Shown one piece after another: positions 1 through 9,808 of a stretch of DNA of 64,000 nt. The DNA lies in assembly GCA_910591455.2 (NCBI GenBank), contig OU342817.1:20338890-20402889 (forward strand). The letters run 5' to 3'. Each line of letters starts with the position of its first letter. Positions within the stretch are counted from its first letter, which is position 1. A program made the position numbers and the translations under genes. The notes below the pieces were generated by a model that worked only from the letters and a program-made list of their open reading frames with translations, had not been told where the DNA came from and ran no database searches. The DNA is from Pholis gunnellus (lineage: Eukaryota; Chordata; Actinopteri; Perciformes; Pholidae).

Positions 1-229
1 TGTGAAAGACTTCAAGCATGTACCTGAGCTCCTTGGGATAGGTCAGATACACTGCATATGTCCATCCAACAAGCATGGATTAAGTCCTTGGAAAGTTACC
101 CAGAGCAGTCAGAACTTTCATGCCCTTTATTATGATACCGATGTTGTCAGGACCCTCTGTTGTCATGATTTTGTAAATTTTCATCCTTTGTACAGCAAGG
201 TCCTGTGACACACTGTCTTCATCACCATC
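1..229 (-). pseudogene. SAMD3-like C-terminal region, exon fragment (cut by the window edge)
   Basis: Read on the minus strand, an acceptor (TTTTAG at 230-235) is followed by one frame giving acidic residues, then a GIIIKGMKVLTALGNF-like stretch, then TYPKELRYMLEVF. This resembles the last part of a teleost protein family often labelled sterile alpha motif domain-containing protein 3-like, with its 'YPKELRYTFEV' signature. An in-frame TAA at 80-82 breaks it. It joins in frame to the exon at 667-754. Function is unknown; the family has many degenerate copies in fish genomes. The family name is from memory of the signature, so confidence is moderate. Confidence 0.45.
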
Positions 230-666
230 CTAAAATAACAAGAACATTGGGTATTTCAGACTGTACAGCTAACAAGAAGGTCCTTCCCAAATAGAGCTGT
301 GCATGAATGAGTCCTAAAAGACAAATATACCGTTTTTGGCACTTCCAGGTAAATATTTTTTTTGAATGAGTTTGAAATAAGGTCTGTAGTTAACATGAGC
401 TTAAGATACTTAAACATTTTGTTCTACGCTATAAATTATGTCAGTAACTAAGCTTTTACGTGTCTTCAAAAAGGCATTTGCTAATAAGTGGCTAAAAGAG
501 ACTACAAACCCCATCACGTCCTTGTCACATCATGTGCTATTTCAGATTGGCTGAAGTGGAAAGGGCCTATTAGAGGTAACAAATGACACAACAAAACTAA
601 GTAGCTTGCCAAGAATTACTGTGAAAAATGTAGTTATGACTGTATTTTGTGATTTGATCTACTTAC

Positions 667-754
667 ATCATAATCTTTTAATAGGTGATCTGTAGATTCC
701 TCAAACACAGAAGACAACATCTCTTGTCATGTTGATGCTAGGATGGCTTGTAAC
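667..754 (-). pseudogene. SAMD3-like upstream exon
   Basis: A minus-strand exon with acceptor TTTCAG above 754 and donor GTAAGT at 661-666. It reads LSSVFEESTDHLLKDYD and ends in phase 0, which joins in frame to the exon at 1-229. An in-frame TGA lies at 727-729. Matching splice sites and frame on both sides argue for a real, now decaying, spliced gene copy rather than chance. The 430-bp intron between the two exons shows nothing recognisable. Confidence 0.4.
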
Positions 755-799
755 CTGAAATGACAAAAGTAAACATTAGAAACTGGTTAAGAAGGCCGG

Positions 800-1566
800 C
801 TCCATCATTGGTTGTAAACTATACTAGAAACTATTATCCATATTGGATAACCTGGACCAACAGCTACTGCAGGGACAGCGGAGCACTTTCTCCAACAGAC
901 TGATCCAGCTCCGCTGTCACAAGGACAGATACAGGAGAACATTCCTGCCCTCTGCAATACGACTTTATAACAAATCACCTCTGGCCAGATCATCCTTCAA
1001 TTCATTGCAACACTGCTACACTGTAATTGTTTGCCTTTGGTGATCCTTGCACTACTGTTGTTTTTTTTTACCTAGTTAGTTAATTTAATACCATTCTATT
1101 TTATTGTTTATACTGTGCTTTTTTTATTTTCTTTAAATGTATTATATTCTGCTCTGTTATTGTATTGTATATATTGAGCATCTTTCATACTGTAATGGAC
1201 TGAGTTATGTTAAGTGTTACTGTGTTATCAATAAGTTGGTGATTGCATTTACGGAAGTCAGTGAAAACCTCATGAGGATGTTGTTGTGTTGGGGCTGCGA
1301 GCCTGGTGGGAGAACCGGAAGCTGATGTTTAAGTTGGGAGAACGTTTAATGGACGGACTGTTGTTTTGGCGTAGGCTACGGCCAACAGTAGCCTGTGTAC
1401 TGTCCGATAATAAAACACCACAAATAAGAGCACGTCTCGTAGCTTTGTTGACCAAGGGTCGCTACAATACTTAATAGTTTATGTTTACTCTGTAACTTTG
1501 TTTGCTGCAGCTAGAAACAAATTTCCCCCTGGGGATGAATAAAGTATATATCTATCTATCTATCTA
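800..1566 (+). mobile_element. LINE 3' end (L2/Rex-type) with TCTA tail
   Basis: Plus-strand sequence from about 840 encodes the C-terminal tail of a non-LTR retrotransposon polyprotein (RYRRTFLPSAIRLYN). It is followed by an untranslated region that ends in AATTTCCCCCTGGGGATGAA, AATAAAGTATATA and TCTATCTA repeats. This short-repeat tail after a 'cccc-tgggg' stem is typical of teleost LINEs. The element is strongly 5'-truncated; no reverse transcriptase domain remains. Confidence 0.7.
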
Positions 1567-2367
1567 AAGCTCATGGAGTAAAAGTCTTCTTGTGACTTAA
1601 AACTTGTCAAAGCTGCAATTTTTGAAAACAATGTCATGGTAAAACAAACCCCTATCACAGATTTTTGATGTGCTGTCTTAGGGAACCAGCCTAATGAAAC
1701 GTTTCATTACAAAGGTTTCAAGAGAAGTCATTGGTCCCAGCAAAGAAATATTGCCTAGCACTCAGTTTTTGTTCACACTATCATAGAAGTGTTAATAAAG
1801 TATATGTTTTAGCCAGTGCGCAGAATAAGGGGGGTCTTAAGGGACCCCTTGATTGACACTTCAAAGCCTCACTAGCAAAACTTCAGGAGGTCTCCAAAAT
1901 CATAAGAAAATGATTTGGCACATGCAATTGTTACTAAAATTCCCTATTTTTAAATGGAACCCCCAGCAGCCTGGGAGTGTATTCATCCAGCTTGGACATT
2001 AACTTTGATTCAAGGTGCACCGTTGTGATTCTGAGAAACTCATCCTGCATCTGAAAAACAAATAATCAAACCTAAAGCCTCAAATTGGCCCAGCATATCT
2101 CCCTAAGTGGGTCCAATCGGTATAGTGCGCCACTGTTACGTTCCCCCTTTTGGCGTCTAAGGGATGCGGGGAGTAACGATATTAATTTCCCGGGGAAAGA
2201 GAGAATGAGCAACTGATGAGCGTTTAACAAAGGAATGTTTATTAGAATGGCGAGCTGCTCACACGGTAGCAAAAGAAAACTAGTTTCTTAACTCAAGAAA
2301 GCGACACTACTTGATACAAACAATCAGCACACACGCTGATCCACACGCTCACACACAGCTTCACTTC
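1567..2367. other. No gene seen (about 800 bp)
   Basis: Unique-looking, moderately AT-rich sequence. Only short open frames without recognisable motifs occur. It lies between a LINE tail and the first copy of the 225-bp direct repeat. Confidence 0.5.
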
Positions 2368-2592
2368 GTCCTTTTGGATAGTCGATGTTTAGGCTGTTAA
2401 GGAGTTCCATCAGTGTTGCAAAGGCTCTGGCAACATCCTTTAGCTCGTGCAGAATTATGAGTTCCTCCAGCACAACAGCGACATCGACAATCTCCTTTGC
2501 CAGCAACTGTTTCTTACTTCCACCGTCCTCTGCAACAATGAGAAGGCCAATGTCCACTCCTTTGGTTGCTTCCACTTCTGAACTGGTTGTCT
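2368..2592 (-). repeat. Direct repeat copy 1 (SAMD3-like segment)
   Basis: Matches 3538-3762 over 225 bp at a constant offset of 1,170 bp; I see one difference (C at 2450, T at 3620). On the minus strand it reads KEIVDVAVVLEELIILHE and ends NSLNIDYPKG, resembling the SAMD3-like C-terminal region. In this copy the L1-type ORF1 frame runs directly into the repeat. Confidence 0.75.
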
Positions 2593-3456
2593 GAAGCTTT
2601 GTTTGTCCGGATGGATTCTTCAGCTTGGGCTGGTGAAGTGAAGTGGTGCCAGGTTTTATCGTGTAGAATTCGCCGTTTTGCTGGGAACAAAAATCCATAC
2701 GCCATATGCTTTTGGCGCAGGCTCTGTTTTGCTCCGTCAAAAAGTTTCCTCTGTCTTTGGACCTCAGTTGAAAAATCTGGGAAGAACATGACACGGCCAC
2801 CGTCAACTTTGATTTCATCTTTCCGACGTGCTGCTTTTATAACTCTGTCTCGGTAGGTCAGGAATTTCACCAGGAGAATCCGTGGTCGTATTCTGCCTGG
2901 ACCCTGCTGGTCCTGGGTCTGCAGTGGTATTCTCCCCAGCCTGTAAGCTTGCTCGACGATTACCGGTTGTTCTTCTGCATCTATGTTAAAATCCTTGTGC
3001 AGCCATGCCGTTAAGAATGTACACGCATCTCCGCTCTCCGCTCCCTCGGGTAATCCAACCAGTCTTAGATTGGAGCGACGTTGTAGGTTTTCCATCTCTT
3101 CCATCTGTGAGGTGAGTTTGTGGACTCTTTTCCACGTGGTGTCGGCTTGCTTTGCTTGCGAAGTGATCTGGTCTTCCGCAGTACTAATGCGAGTTTCTGC
3201 TTCTGTGAGTCTTTCAGAAAATGCCCCTACAGCTTCTTTTATCTCTCGGTTGCAGGAAATGACTTCATGTAGCTTAGTGGAAAAATCGTTCCTCATGGAC
3301 TGTATGGCCGATAGAATCTGGCTCTCATTGCTTGCTAGTCTCCTCATGAGTTAGCATATTGCTAGTTACATCTTCCGTGTCTTCTTCAGGTAAAGTTTCA
3401 AAGTCTGTCTTTTTGCCGTCTTTAGGAGGTCGGCCTTTCTCTCGGTTCTTCGACAT
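2593..3456 (-). mobile_element. L1-type LINE ORF1 (RNA-binding chaperone), truncated and frameshifted
   Basis: A minus-strand start at 3,454-3,456 opens a lysine-rich N-terminus (MSKNREKGRPPKDGKK). This frame stops at 3,325-3,327, while the main frame, open from 3,347, continues with a heptad-rich coiled coil (about residues 1-95), then NLRLVGLPEG, the start of the RRM-like domain, and a C-terminal domain with ARRKDEIKVDGGRVMFFPDFS. This order (coiled coil, RRM, CTD) is that of L1/Tx1 ORF1 proteins, which coat LINE RNA. One base has been gained or lost at the overlap. The 3' end and the whole of ORF2 are missing, cut exactly at direct repeat copy 1. Confidence 0.75.
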
Positions 3457-3537
3457 CGCGTCCATTAACTTTGGTTGAACAATTGCCACTGCCGATGCCC
3501 ATGAAAACCTTTTGTATTACTTAAAATGTATAATTTA

Positions 3538-3762
3538 GTCCTTTTGGATAGTCGATGTTTAGGCTGTTAAGGAGTTCCATCAGTGTTGCAAAGGCTCTGG
3601 CAACATCCTTTAGCTCGTGTAGAATTATGAGTTCCTCCAGCACAACAGCGACATCGACAATCTCCTTTGCCAGCAACTGTTTCTTACTTCCACCGTCCTC
3701 TGCAACAATGAGAAGGCCAATGTCCACTCCTTTGGTTGCTTCCACTTCTGAACTGGTTGTCT
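3538..3762 (-). repeat. Direct repeat copy 2 (SAMD3-like segment)
   Basis: Second copy of the 225-bp repeat. Here the SAMD3-like frame continues on the minus strand past the repeat edge (YPKGLNYTF, a stop where Glu is expected, then VIQK) to about 3,510. This suggests that this side keeps the ancestral junction and that copy 1 is the duplicated part. Confidence 0.75.
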
Positions 3763-4017
3763 CAAAATTACAATGAAATATTTAGTTGCTAACCATGTAC
3801 CATCACTCAACCAAACCTCATTTACTACTTTTGTTTTGGGAAAAACAAGACAACAAAGGCAGCATTACGAGACATTCTGCATAACACCAAATTACATGGT
3901 GCCACTTAACCTTAACAGTTAAGTCCTACTTTGAGACAGCTAGATATTAATTATTAGGATATAGATATTTCTATGTAATTTATTGTAAACCTGGATAGGT
4001 TTTTCAATAACCAAGAC

Positions 4018-4205
4018 ACAAGGCCTGATTTTAGGCTAAGTAGGGAGGCCCTGGCAGTGCTGCTGGACCTCCTCCAACAGGATCGGAGGCATGGATCGGG
4101 TGCCACAATCGAGACCCTAGTCTTTTTATTCTGGCTGGCATGTGGGGCCTCCTACGGAGTGGTCTCCAGGGTATTTGGGATGCCTCGATCCACTGTCCAC
4201 CGCAT
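4018..4205 (+). mobile_element. PIF/Harbinger transposase N-terminal remnant (HARBI1-like)
   Basis: The plus-strand frame reads FRLSREALAVLLDLLQQD, then LVFLFWLACGASYGVVSRVF and GMPRSTVHRIA. This is the helix-turn-helix-containing N-terminal region of PIF/Harbinger nucleases. The catalytic DDE part is absent. No terminal inverted repeats were located. It is not functional as it stands. Confidence 0.65.
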
Positions 4206-4429
4206 CGCATCGTTCCGAGTCAGGATGTTATGACATATGAGAGATTTGGAGCAGATTAGACAATGTACGGCCGAGTTACAACAACTTCCTGTTTCGGGGG
4301 AATGGTGTTTTTTTTTATGCCACGCCACGGATACATAGTTCGATAACTTTTTGATCTTTGAGTAACTTTTCCCTGCCAAGGTCTCAAGAGCATACTGAGC
4401 AAATCTGAAGTCTATCAGGTTAAATCTAT

Positions 4430-4772
4430 AGGAGTTCGTTAAAGTATATCGCCTTGAAATGGTCTAAAATCGGAGTATTTTTTAAACGTCCCATCACGTT
4501 CCACATACCAAACAAATTTCATGCAGCTAGGTGAAACCCAATGTTGGTGCTACTCAATAGGGGGCGCTATCGAGCCAATATTTCCTACCGCAGCTGGACA
4601 CCCCAATCAGACTGCAATTTTCGCAAAAATTGGCTTGCGTGCCAAATTAAAAAAAATTCCCAGTATCCCAAGCACCTCCTTTTTACAATGAAACTGGCAA
4701 AGTATTAATAAACATTAGAATAACAATAGGTCCTCCGCTCCGACTACGTCGGTGTTCGGGCCCTAACAAGCA
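4430..4772. repeat. Dispersed teleost repeat ending in GTTCGGGCCCTAA
   Basis: AT-rich, non-coding sequence with 'aataggtcctccgctccgac...gtgttcgggccctaa' at its right end, a terminus I associate with common non-autonomous teleost DNA repeats. The family is not identified. A run of G follows at about 4,867-4,882. Confidence 0.35.
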
Positions 4773-5151
4773 TATTAAAGCTACGGCATATGTAAAAACA
4801 AAAAAAATTCTTTGGGGATTTACTAAAGTACTTTATAGAATATGGCCTAAAGCAGAATTGTGTCGTGGGGGGGGGGGGGGGGGTGAACACACTTTTTCAG
4901 GCTCTATAAGTTACAATAACTTGATTTGTATCTGTTAAGTGCATACATTTTATTTTGGGAATCTGCAAAAAAGTACCCGTGTTGCAGGCTTGGACCCTTT
5001 ACTTGTGAGGTCATTGCTGCTGCTCCTCTGAAGATCTTTGCCAGTGTTCAGAGTTGACTTTTCTCTCTTTGGAACTGGAACAGTTGGTGGAGCAGTGCTG
5101 AAACAATGTCGCACTGATTTCTTTATTTTCCATTTGTTAGATACTTTGTAA

Positions 5152-7164
5152 TCAAATTCTGGAGTTATTACACAACAGTACAGTTCTTTTTGCACCATCT
5201 CTCTTTTCCCAACCCTCCTGAGATTGAGTGATGTCTTTTGGTAGCATTGGTTTAAGAAGCAACTGCTCAGAGAAGTTATGAGACATGATGTGTTCTCAGT
5301 ATCTCCCCTGTAGAGAGCCAAACATTTTTCTGACAAAAGCCCCTGGTCTCAGTTGCCTCTGCTTTTTCAGAATTGCCTGTTTAACAATACCAAACCATCT
5401 CTCCACGTGGCAGTTTGTGCCCCTTGTTTTATTGGGACCAAAGGTGTCTTATTCTGTGTCAGATGCAAACCATTTCAAGTTCCTCAACAGCAGACCACTC
5501 CAAAGGGGGAAAATGCCTAGGTAGCTCTCAAAAAGGCCATCAGCTATGCCTGGGCAGAAGTATGGGTTTTCTTCATGTGGGGTCTTGGCATCCTCTTTTT
5601 CAAGCTCGCCCTGTAACTCCTCCAAGACTGTCTTGAATTCAGAAGTTAAGGGAGATCTGACAACAATTGAGTGGCCATTTTACCTTTCTTCATCATCTTC
5701 CTCCAGAGCCAGGGCGCTGTCCTGTAACATTTCTGTCTCTTCCATGTCGGTAATCTTGCATTTCTTTATTAAATCCTGCATGGCCTTCAACTTAATCAGG
5801 ACAGTATTGGTGTTGTGTTTACCCATTAAGACAGCACACAGTCAGCGGAAGATTTTGAGTGCTGTGGTCATTGAGGTAGTGTTTTGCAACCTGGCCAATC
5901 CAAATGTTGCAAAATCCTTCAAGCCTTTGTCTGCTGTTTTTCTCCGAATTGACTGAGTGACAGCTTTGAGCACATGTGCAGAGCATATGTGAAGCACTGT
6001 ATACATTCTTATTTCCTTCCATGTCTTCAGTTTTGAACAAGTAGCAAAAGCCCTGTCCAAGTAGCTGACAATGCTCTCCTTGTTGAATGACAGAAGAACA
6101 CTTAGAAGTAATGCCCAGCTGTAGTCCGTTTCAACCTGGTGTACTCTTAGTTTTGTGTACTGTGACAGTTTTCGGATGAACTGCATTAGCCAGAATGCGA
6201 TTGGTGGTATAGAGTGTTCATTTGTCAGCATTTCACAGACTGGGAGGGGAGGTGCATTCCGACCAGCTCAAGGAAGAGTGAGAGAGTAGTAAAGGAGTCT
6301 TTTAGTCTGCCCGGGAACTTTGTATGCATCTAGGTATAAGGTCAGTGGGGTCTTCTTTCTCAAGTGTTGCACAACTATGCTTATTACTGTTTCAGTATAC
6401 ATATGTACACCAAAGGGGTCAATTTGAAAGTGCTGTATGTACCCAGGCATCTTATGAAATTTGACATCACATTCCTTCATGATGTTTTGAGTGAGGTACA
6501 TCTCCATAAAAACATCATGGATTCTTTTTCCCTTTCTGTCTTCTGAACTGATCACTTTGAGAACATTTTTGTTCAGACTTCGGGTGAGGTTTCCTGAAAT
6601 CAACTCAGCAATGGGAGTTTTTTTTAGTTTACTATAGAAGAGTTTATTCACTCCTCTACGAAGAGCTCTTGCAATTCTCCCTCTTCTTGTGTTTGCTGCT
6701 GGTCTGAATTTTCTTTCACTTTTTGTGTGTGCCATTGTTCCTCTTTGTAAAACAGAGATCTTAACCAGGGTCTCTCCCACTGGCTCCCTTTTCTTTTTGA
6801 AGAAGTATTCTGCACTACAGGAAGGGACTGTACAAACTGCAGTCATGTTTAAACATGGACTGTTAGTTTTATGGCTGTGAGGAGTTTTGATATGCTGGCT
6901 CTTGAAGGCAAGGATACAACAGGGAATCTTCTTTCGGAAACTGTTGTACAGCACATTGCTCCATGGTTGCCTCAGTTTTGTTGAACCGTGCAGTGGGGCA
7001 ATTGTTTGCCATTTCTTTCTATTCACTGTAATTGTGAACCTCTTTGATACCAATGGCAACTTTCTCCATTGTTTTTTGTTCCATTTCTTTCCATGTTCAG
7101 GTTGGGCTTCTTTTTGCAGTGATATATTTTGGTCTTTGTCTTCTGTCTCTTTCTCCTCTGTCAC
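5152..7164 (-). pseudogene. DDE-type transposase relic, one frame with five nonsense codons
   Basis: A single minus-strand frame runs from an ATG at 7,164 to a TGA at 5,152-5,154 (about 670 codons). Its only interruptions are stops at 6,268-6,270, 5,842-5,844, 5,680-5,682, 5,449-5,451 and 5,296-5,298, all in the same phase. Order of motifs: acidic/basic N-terminus (TEEKETEDKDQ), LTLYLDAYKVPG (possible first Asp), EMLTNEHSIPPIAFWLMQFI, VETDYSWALLLSVLLSFN (possible second Asp), ICSAHVLKAV (C-x2-H), NPYFCPGI, FPLWSGLLL and NCHVERWFGIVKQ (possible Glu). This looks like an RNase H-fold transposase of a family seen repeatedly in vertebrate genomes, but I cannot name the superfamily. The absence of frameshifts suggests recent decay. 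Confidence 0.55.
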
Positions 7165-7879
7165 TGTCTTGTTCTTCTACTTTACCTTCACTCTGCAGTG
7201 ACTCTGATGGTTTCTTAGTCTCACCATTAGATGTTTTTCTTTCCATTACTTGAGCTTCTTTATTCTCCAATGACTTTTCCTCTGGATTACTAATAAAATC
7301 CCTCACTCCATTTCGATTTCTGGTCCATATGAGCCACAGCCAATGACGATTTTTTTTATTATCTTGACCAAATAGAGTTATAGAAAGCTCTGACCAGATT
7401 TCTGAGGAGTACCTGTATCTCTATTTGTAATGTTTGCACTCTTCATTGTTTTGACCAAGGCTGTCATTCCACCAGACATTGCCAATAAGTCTTTCCTCTG
7501 AGCTCTGTTTCTTTTTTTTAATTGTCTTCAAAAGGCCTCTAACCTACAGAAAGGGGGACAGACAAAGCTAGAATATTTTGTCAAGATAAAGGGGGTTTTG
7601 AAGTAAACTCTTTTGGTAGTACAATCAAAAAAGGTGGCCCAACAGGTAAAGCAACATTTAGCACTTTAAACATAATGCAGTATTTAAACATATCAATACC
7701 TAACTAAGAGCTAAAAAACAATTAAAACAAAATTTGCCGTTTTACAAAACTCAATATTCCTTACTTTGTAATTTGGATATTCAACACAAAGGCCAGCATA
7801 TTACCTTTTATATTTATGCTATAGATTTCTCTTGTGATCATTTTACGAAAGTATTGTTTCAATAGAAGCATATTACAGA
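7165..7879. other. No gene seen (about 700 bp, AT-rich)
   Basis: AT-rich flank between the transposase relic and a Tc1 copy. An open minus-strand stretch at 7,097-7,306 is charged (KSLENKEAQ) and could be a 5' exon of the relic in another frame, but I see no supporting splice pair. Confidence 0.4.
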
Positions 7880-8702
7880 TACAGTGAGTACGGAAAGTAT
7901 TCAGACCCCTTTAAATTTTTCACTCTTTGTTTCATTGCAGCCATTTGCTAAAATCAAAAAAGTTCATTTTATTTCTCATTAATGTACACTCGGCACCCCA
8001 TCTTGACAGAAAAAAACAAATGTAGAAATGTTTGCAAATTTATTAAAAAAGAAAAACTGAAATATCACATGGTCATAAGTATTCAGACCCTTTGCTGTGA
8101 CACTGATATTTAACTCACATGCTGTCCATTTCTTCTGATCCTCCTTGAGATGGTTCTACTCCTTCATTGGAGTCCAGCTGTGTTTAATTAAACTGATTGG
8201 ACTTGATTAGGAAAGGCACACACCTGTCTATATAAGACCTTACAGCTCACAGTGCATGTCAGAGCAAATGAGAATCATGAGGTCGAAGGAACTGCCCAAG
8301 GAGCTCAGAGACAGAATTGTGGCAAGGCACAGATCTGGCCAAGGTTACAAAAGAATTTCTGCAGCACTCAAGGTTCCTAAGAGCACAGTGGCCTCCATAA
8401 TCCTTAAATGGAAGAAGTTTGGGATGACCAGAACTCTTCCTAGACCTGGCCGTCCAGCCAAACTGAGCAATCGTGGGAGAAGAGCCCAAAGATCACTGTG
8501 GCTGAGCTCCAGAGATGCAGTAGGGAGATGGGAGAAAGTTCCACAAAGTCAACTATCACTGCAGCCCTCCACCAGTCGGGGCTTTATGGCAGAGTGGCCC
8601 GACGGAAGCCTCTCCTCAGAGCAAGACATATGAAAGCCCGCATAGTTTGCCAAAAAACACATGAAGGACTCCCAGACTATGAGAAATAAGATTCTCTGGT
8701 CA
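7880..8702 (+). mobile_element. Tc1-like transposon, 3'-truncated, frameshifted
   Basis: Starts at a TA dinucleotide followed by CAGTGAGTACGGAAAGTATT, the usual terminus of teleost Tc1 elements. The plus-strand frame from 8,274 encodes the paired-like helix-turn-helix DNA-binding half (LPKELRDRIVARHRSGQGYK, then KVPKSTVASIILKWKKFG and the GRPAKL linker). Near 8,490 the frame shifts, and the second frame reads AELQRCSREMG to LHQSGLYGRVARRKPLL. Homology ends at AGATTCTCTGGTC, before the first catalytic Asp, and no right inverted repeat is present. It is inactive. Confidence 0.85.
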
Positions 8703-9719
8703 AACACCGCGTACAGATCGACGAATGTCAGCTGTCGGAAACTGTGATCCACCCAGATTAACTTGTGATTCAATTGATGTATGCTATCCACCATCGATCA
8801 TAATTCATATTAAAGACTTCGGACATTCAACGATACTCTACACTGTGCAGCACACATTCATCCAGATTAGACATGACTGGTAACTGTCATTTAGTTACTG
8901 GAGGGACCGAAATTGAATAACTACACGCAGGGTTATGGTGTATGTGAAAACATTACGAGAGAGGATTGTTGGTGCATTCATTTAGGATTAGGACAGCATT
9001 ACGACTAATGATCCATCTTTATTACGGAAATATTTGACTGATGACATAAAACTATTTCCAATCCCGTTTGAATGGAACAAGTGATCATGTCAAACATTTG
9101 AACTTTATGTATTCTAAACTAACACTAAACCACAGACAGAAAATAATCTTTTAATGTAGGCTACTAATCGTGAAACAGACATTACTAAATGCTTCACAAT
9201 ACAACAAACTTGAGCGAATAGGTATATAATACAGTAACCGTAATATCTACAATATTGTCAAACACTGGCTGCCTTTTCTTCTTGCATCATTTACACCCAC
9301 CGAAAGCAAATACCTATAATTGCAGTCGAACCGTGATCATTTTACGCACTTACCACGACCTTTGTTAATACCAGGACAGTGATAAAACATGGAGGAATCT
9401 CAAATGTGAGCAAATTTAAGCATCATAAATTGTTTTCTGATCCCTGTGGGGAAATAGTTTAATGTAACAGCTCTTGTAAATACTCATGACAAATACAGGA
9501 GTAGGTAAAGTGTCTGTGTGTATGCTAGAATATACAACACATGTAGAGAAATACAAATAAAGTAATTCAATAAAACTAATTTGTGCAGTACAAACATTCA
9601 ATATATAACTAGTGTGAATAAATACTAATTGTTAATGTTGATAAATCAAAGTTCTAGGCTACCTAGACTTTTTATACAGAAGGAAAGACAAGAATGATAA
9701 GTAAGGATTGACAATGTCT
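8703..9719. other. No gene seen (about 1 kb)
   Basis: AT-rich sequence between the broken Tc1 edge and the polyadenylation signal of the Ginger-like gene. I found no convincing reading frame and no inverted-repeat partner for the other side of the Ginger-like locus. Confidence 0.5.
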
Positions 9720-9725
9720 TTTATT
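9720..9725 (-). terminator. Polyadenylation signal AATAAA
   Basis: AATAAA on the minus strand, 84 bp beyond the stop codon of the PHD exon of the Ginger-like gene. Position and orientation fit a 3' end. Confidence 0.5.
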
Positions 9726-9808
9726 GGGCAAGTATTGTGTACAATAAAGATTTTATAGGGTTTCTTTGAACTGCGCTCAATCTCAGGTTGAATTTCCACA
9801 ACGCAATT

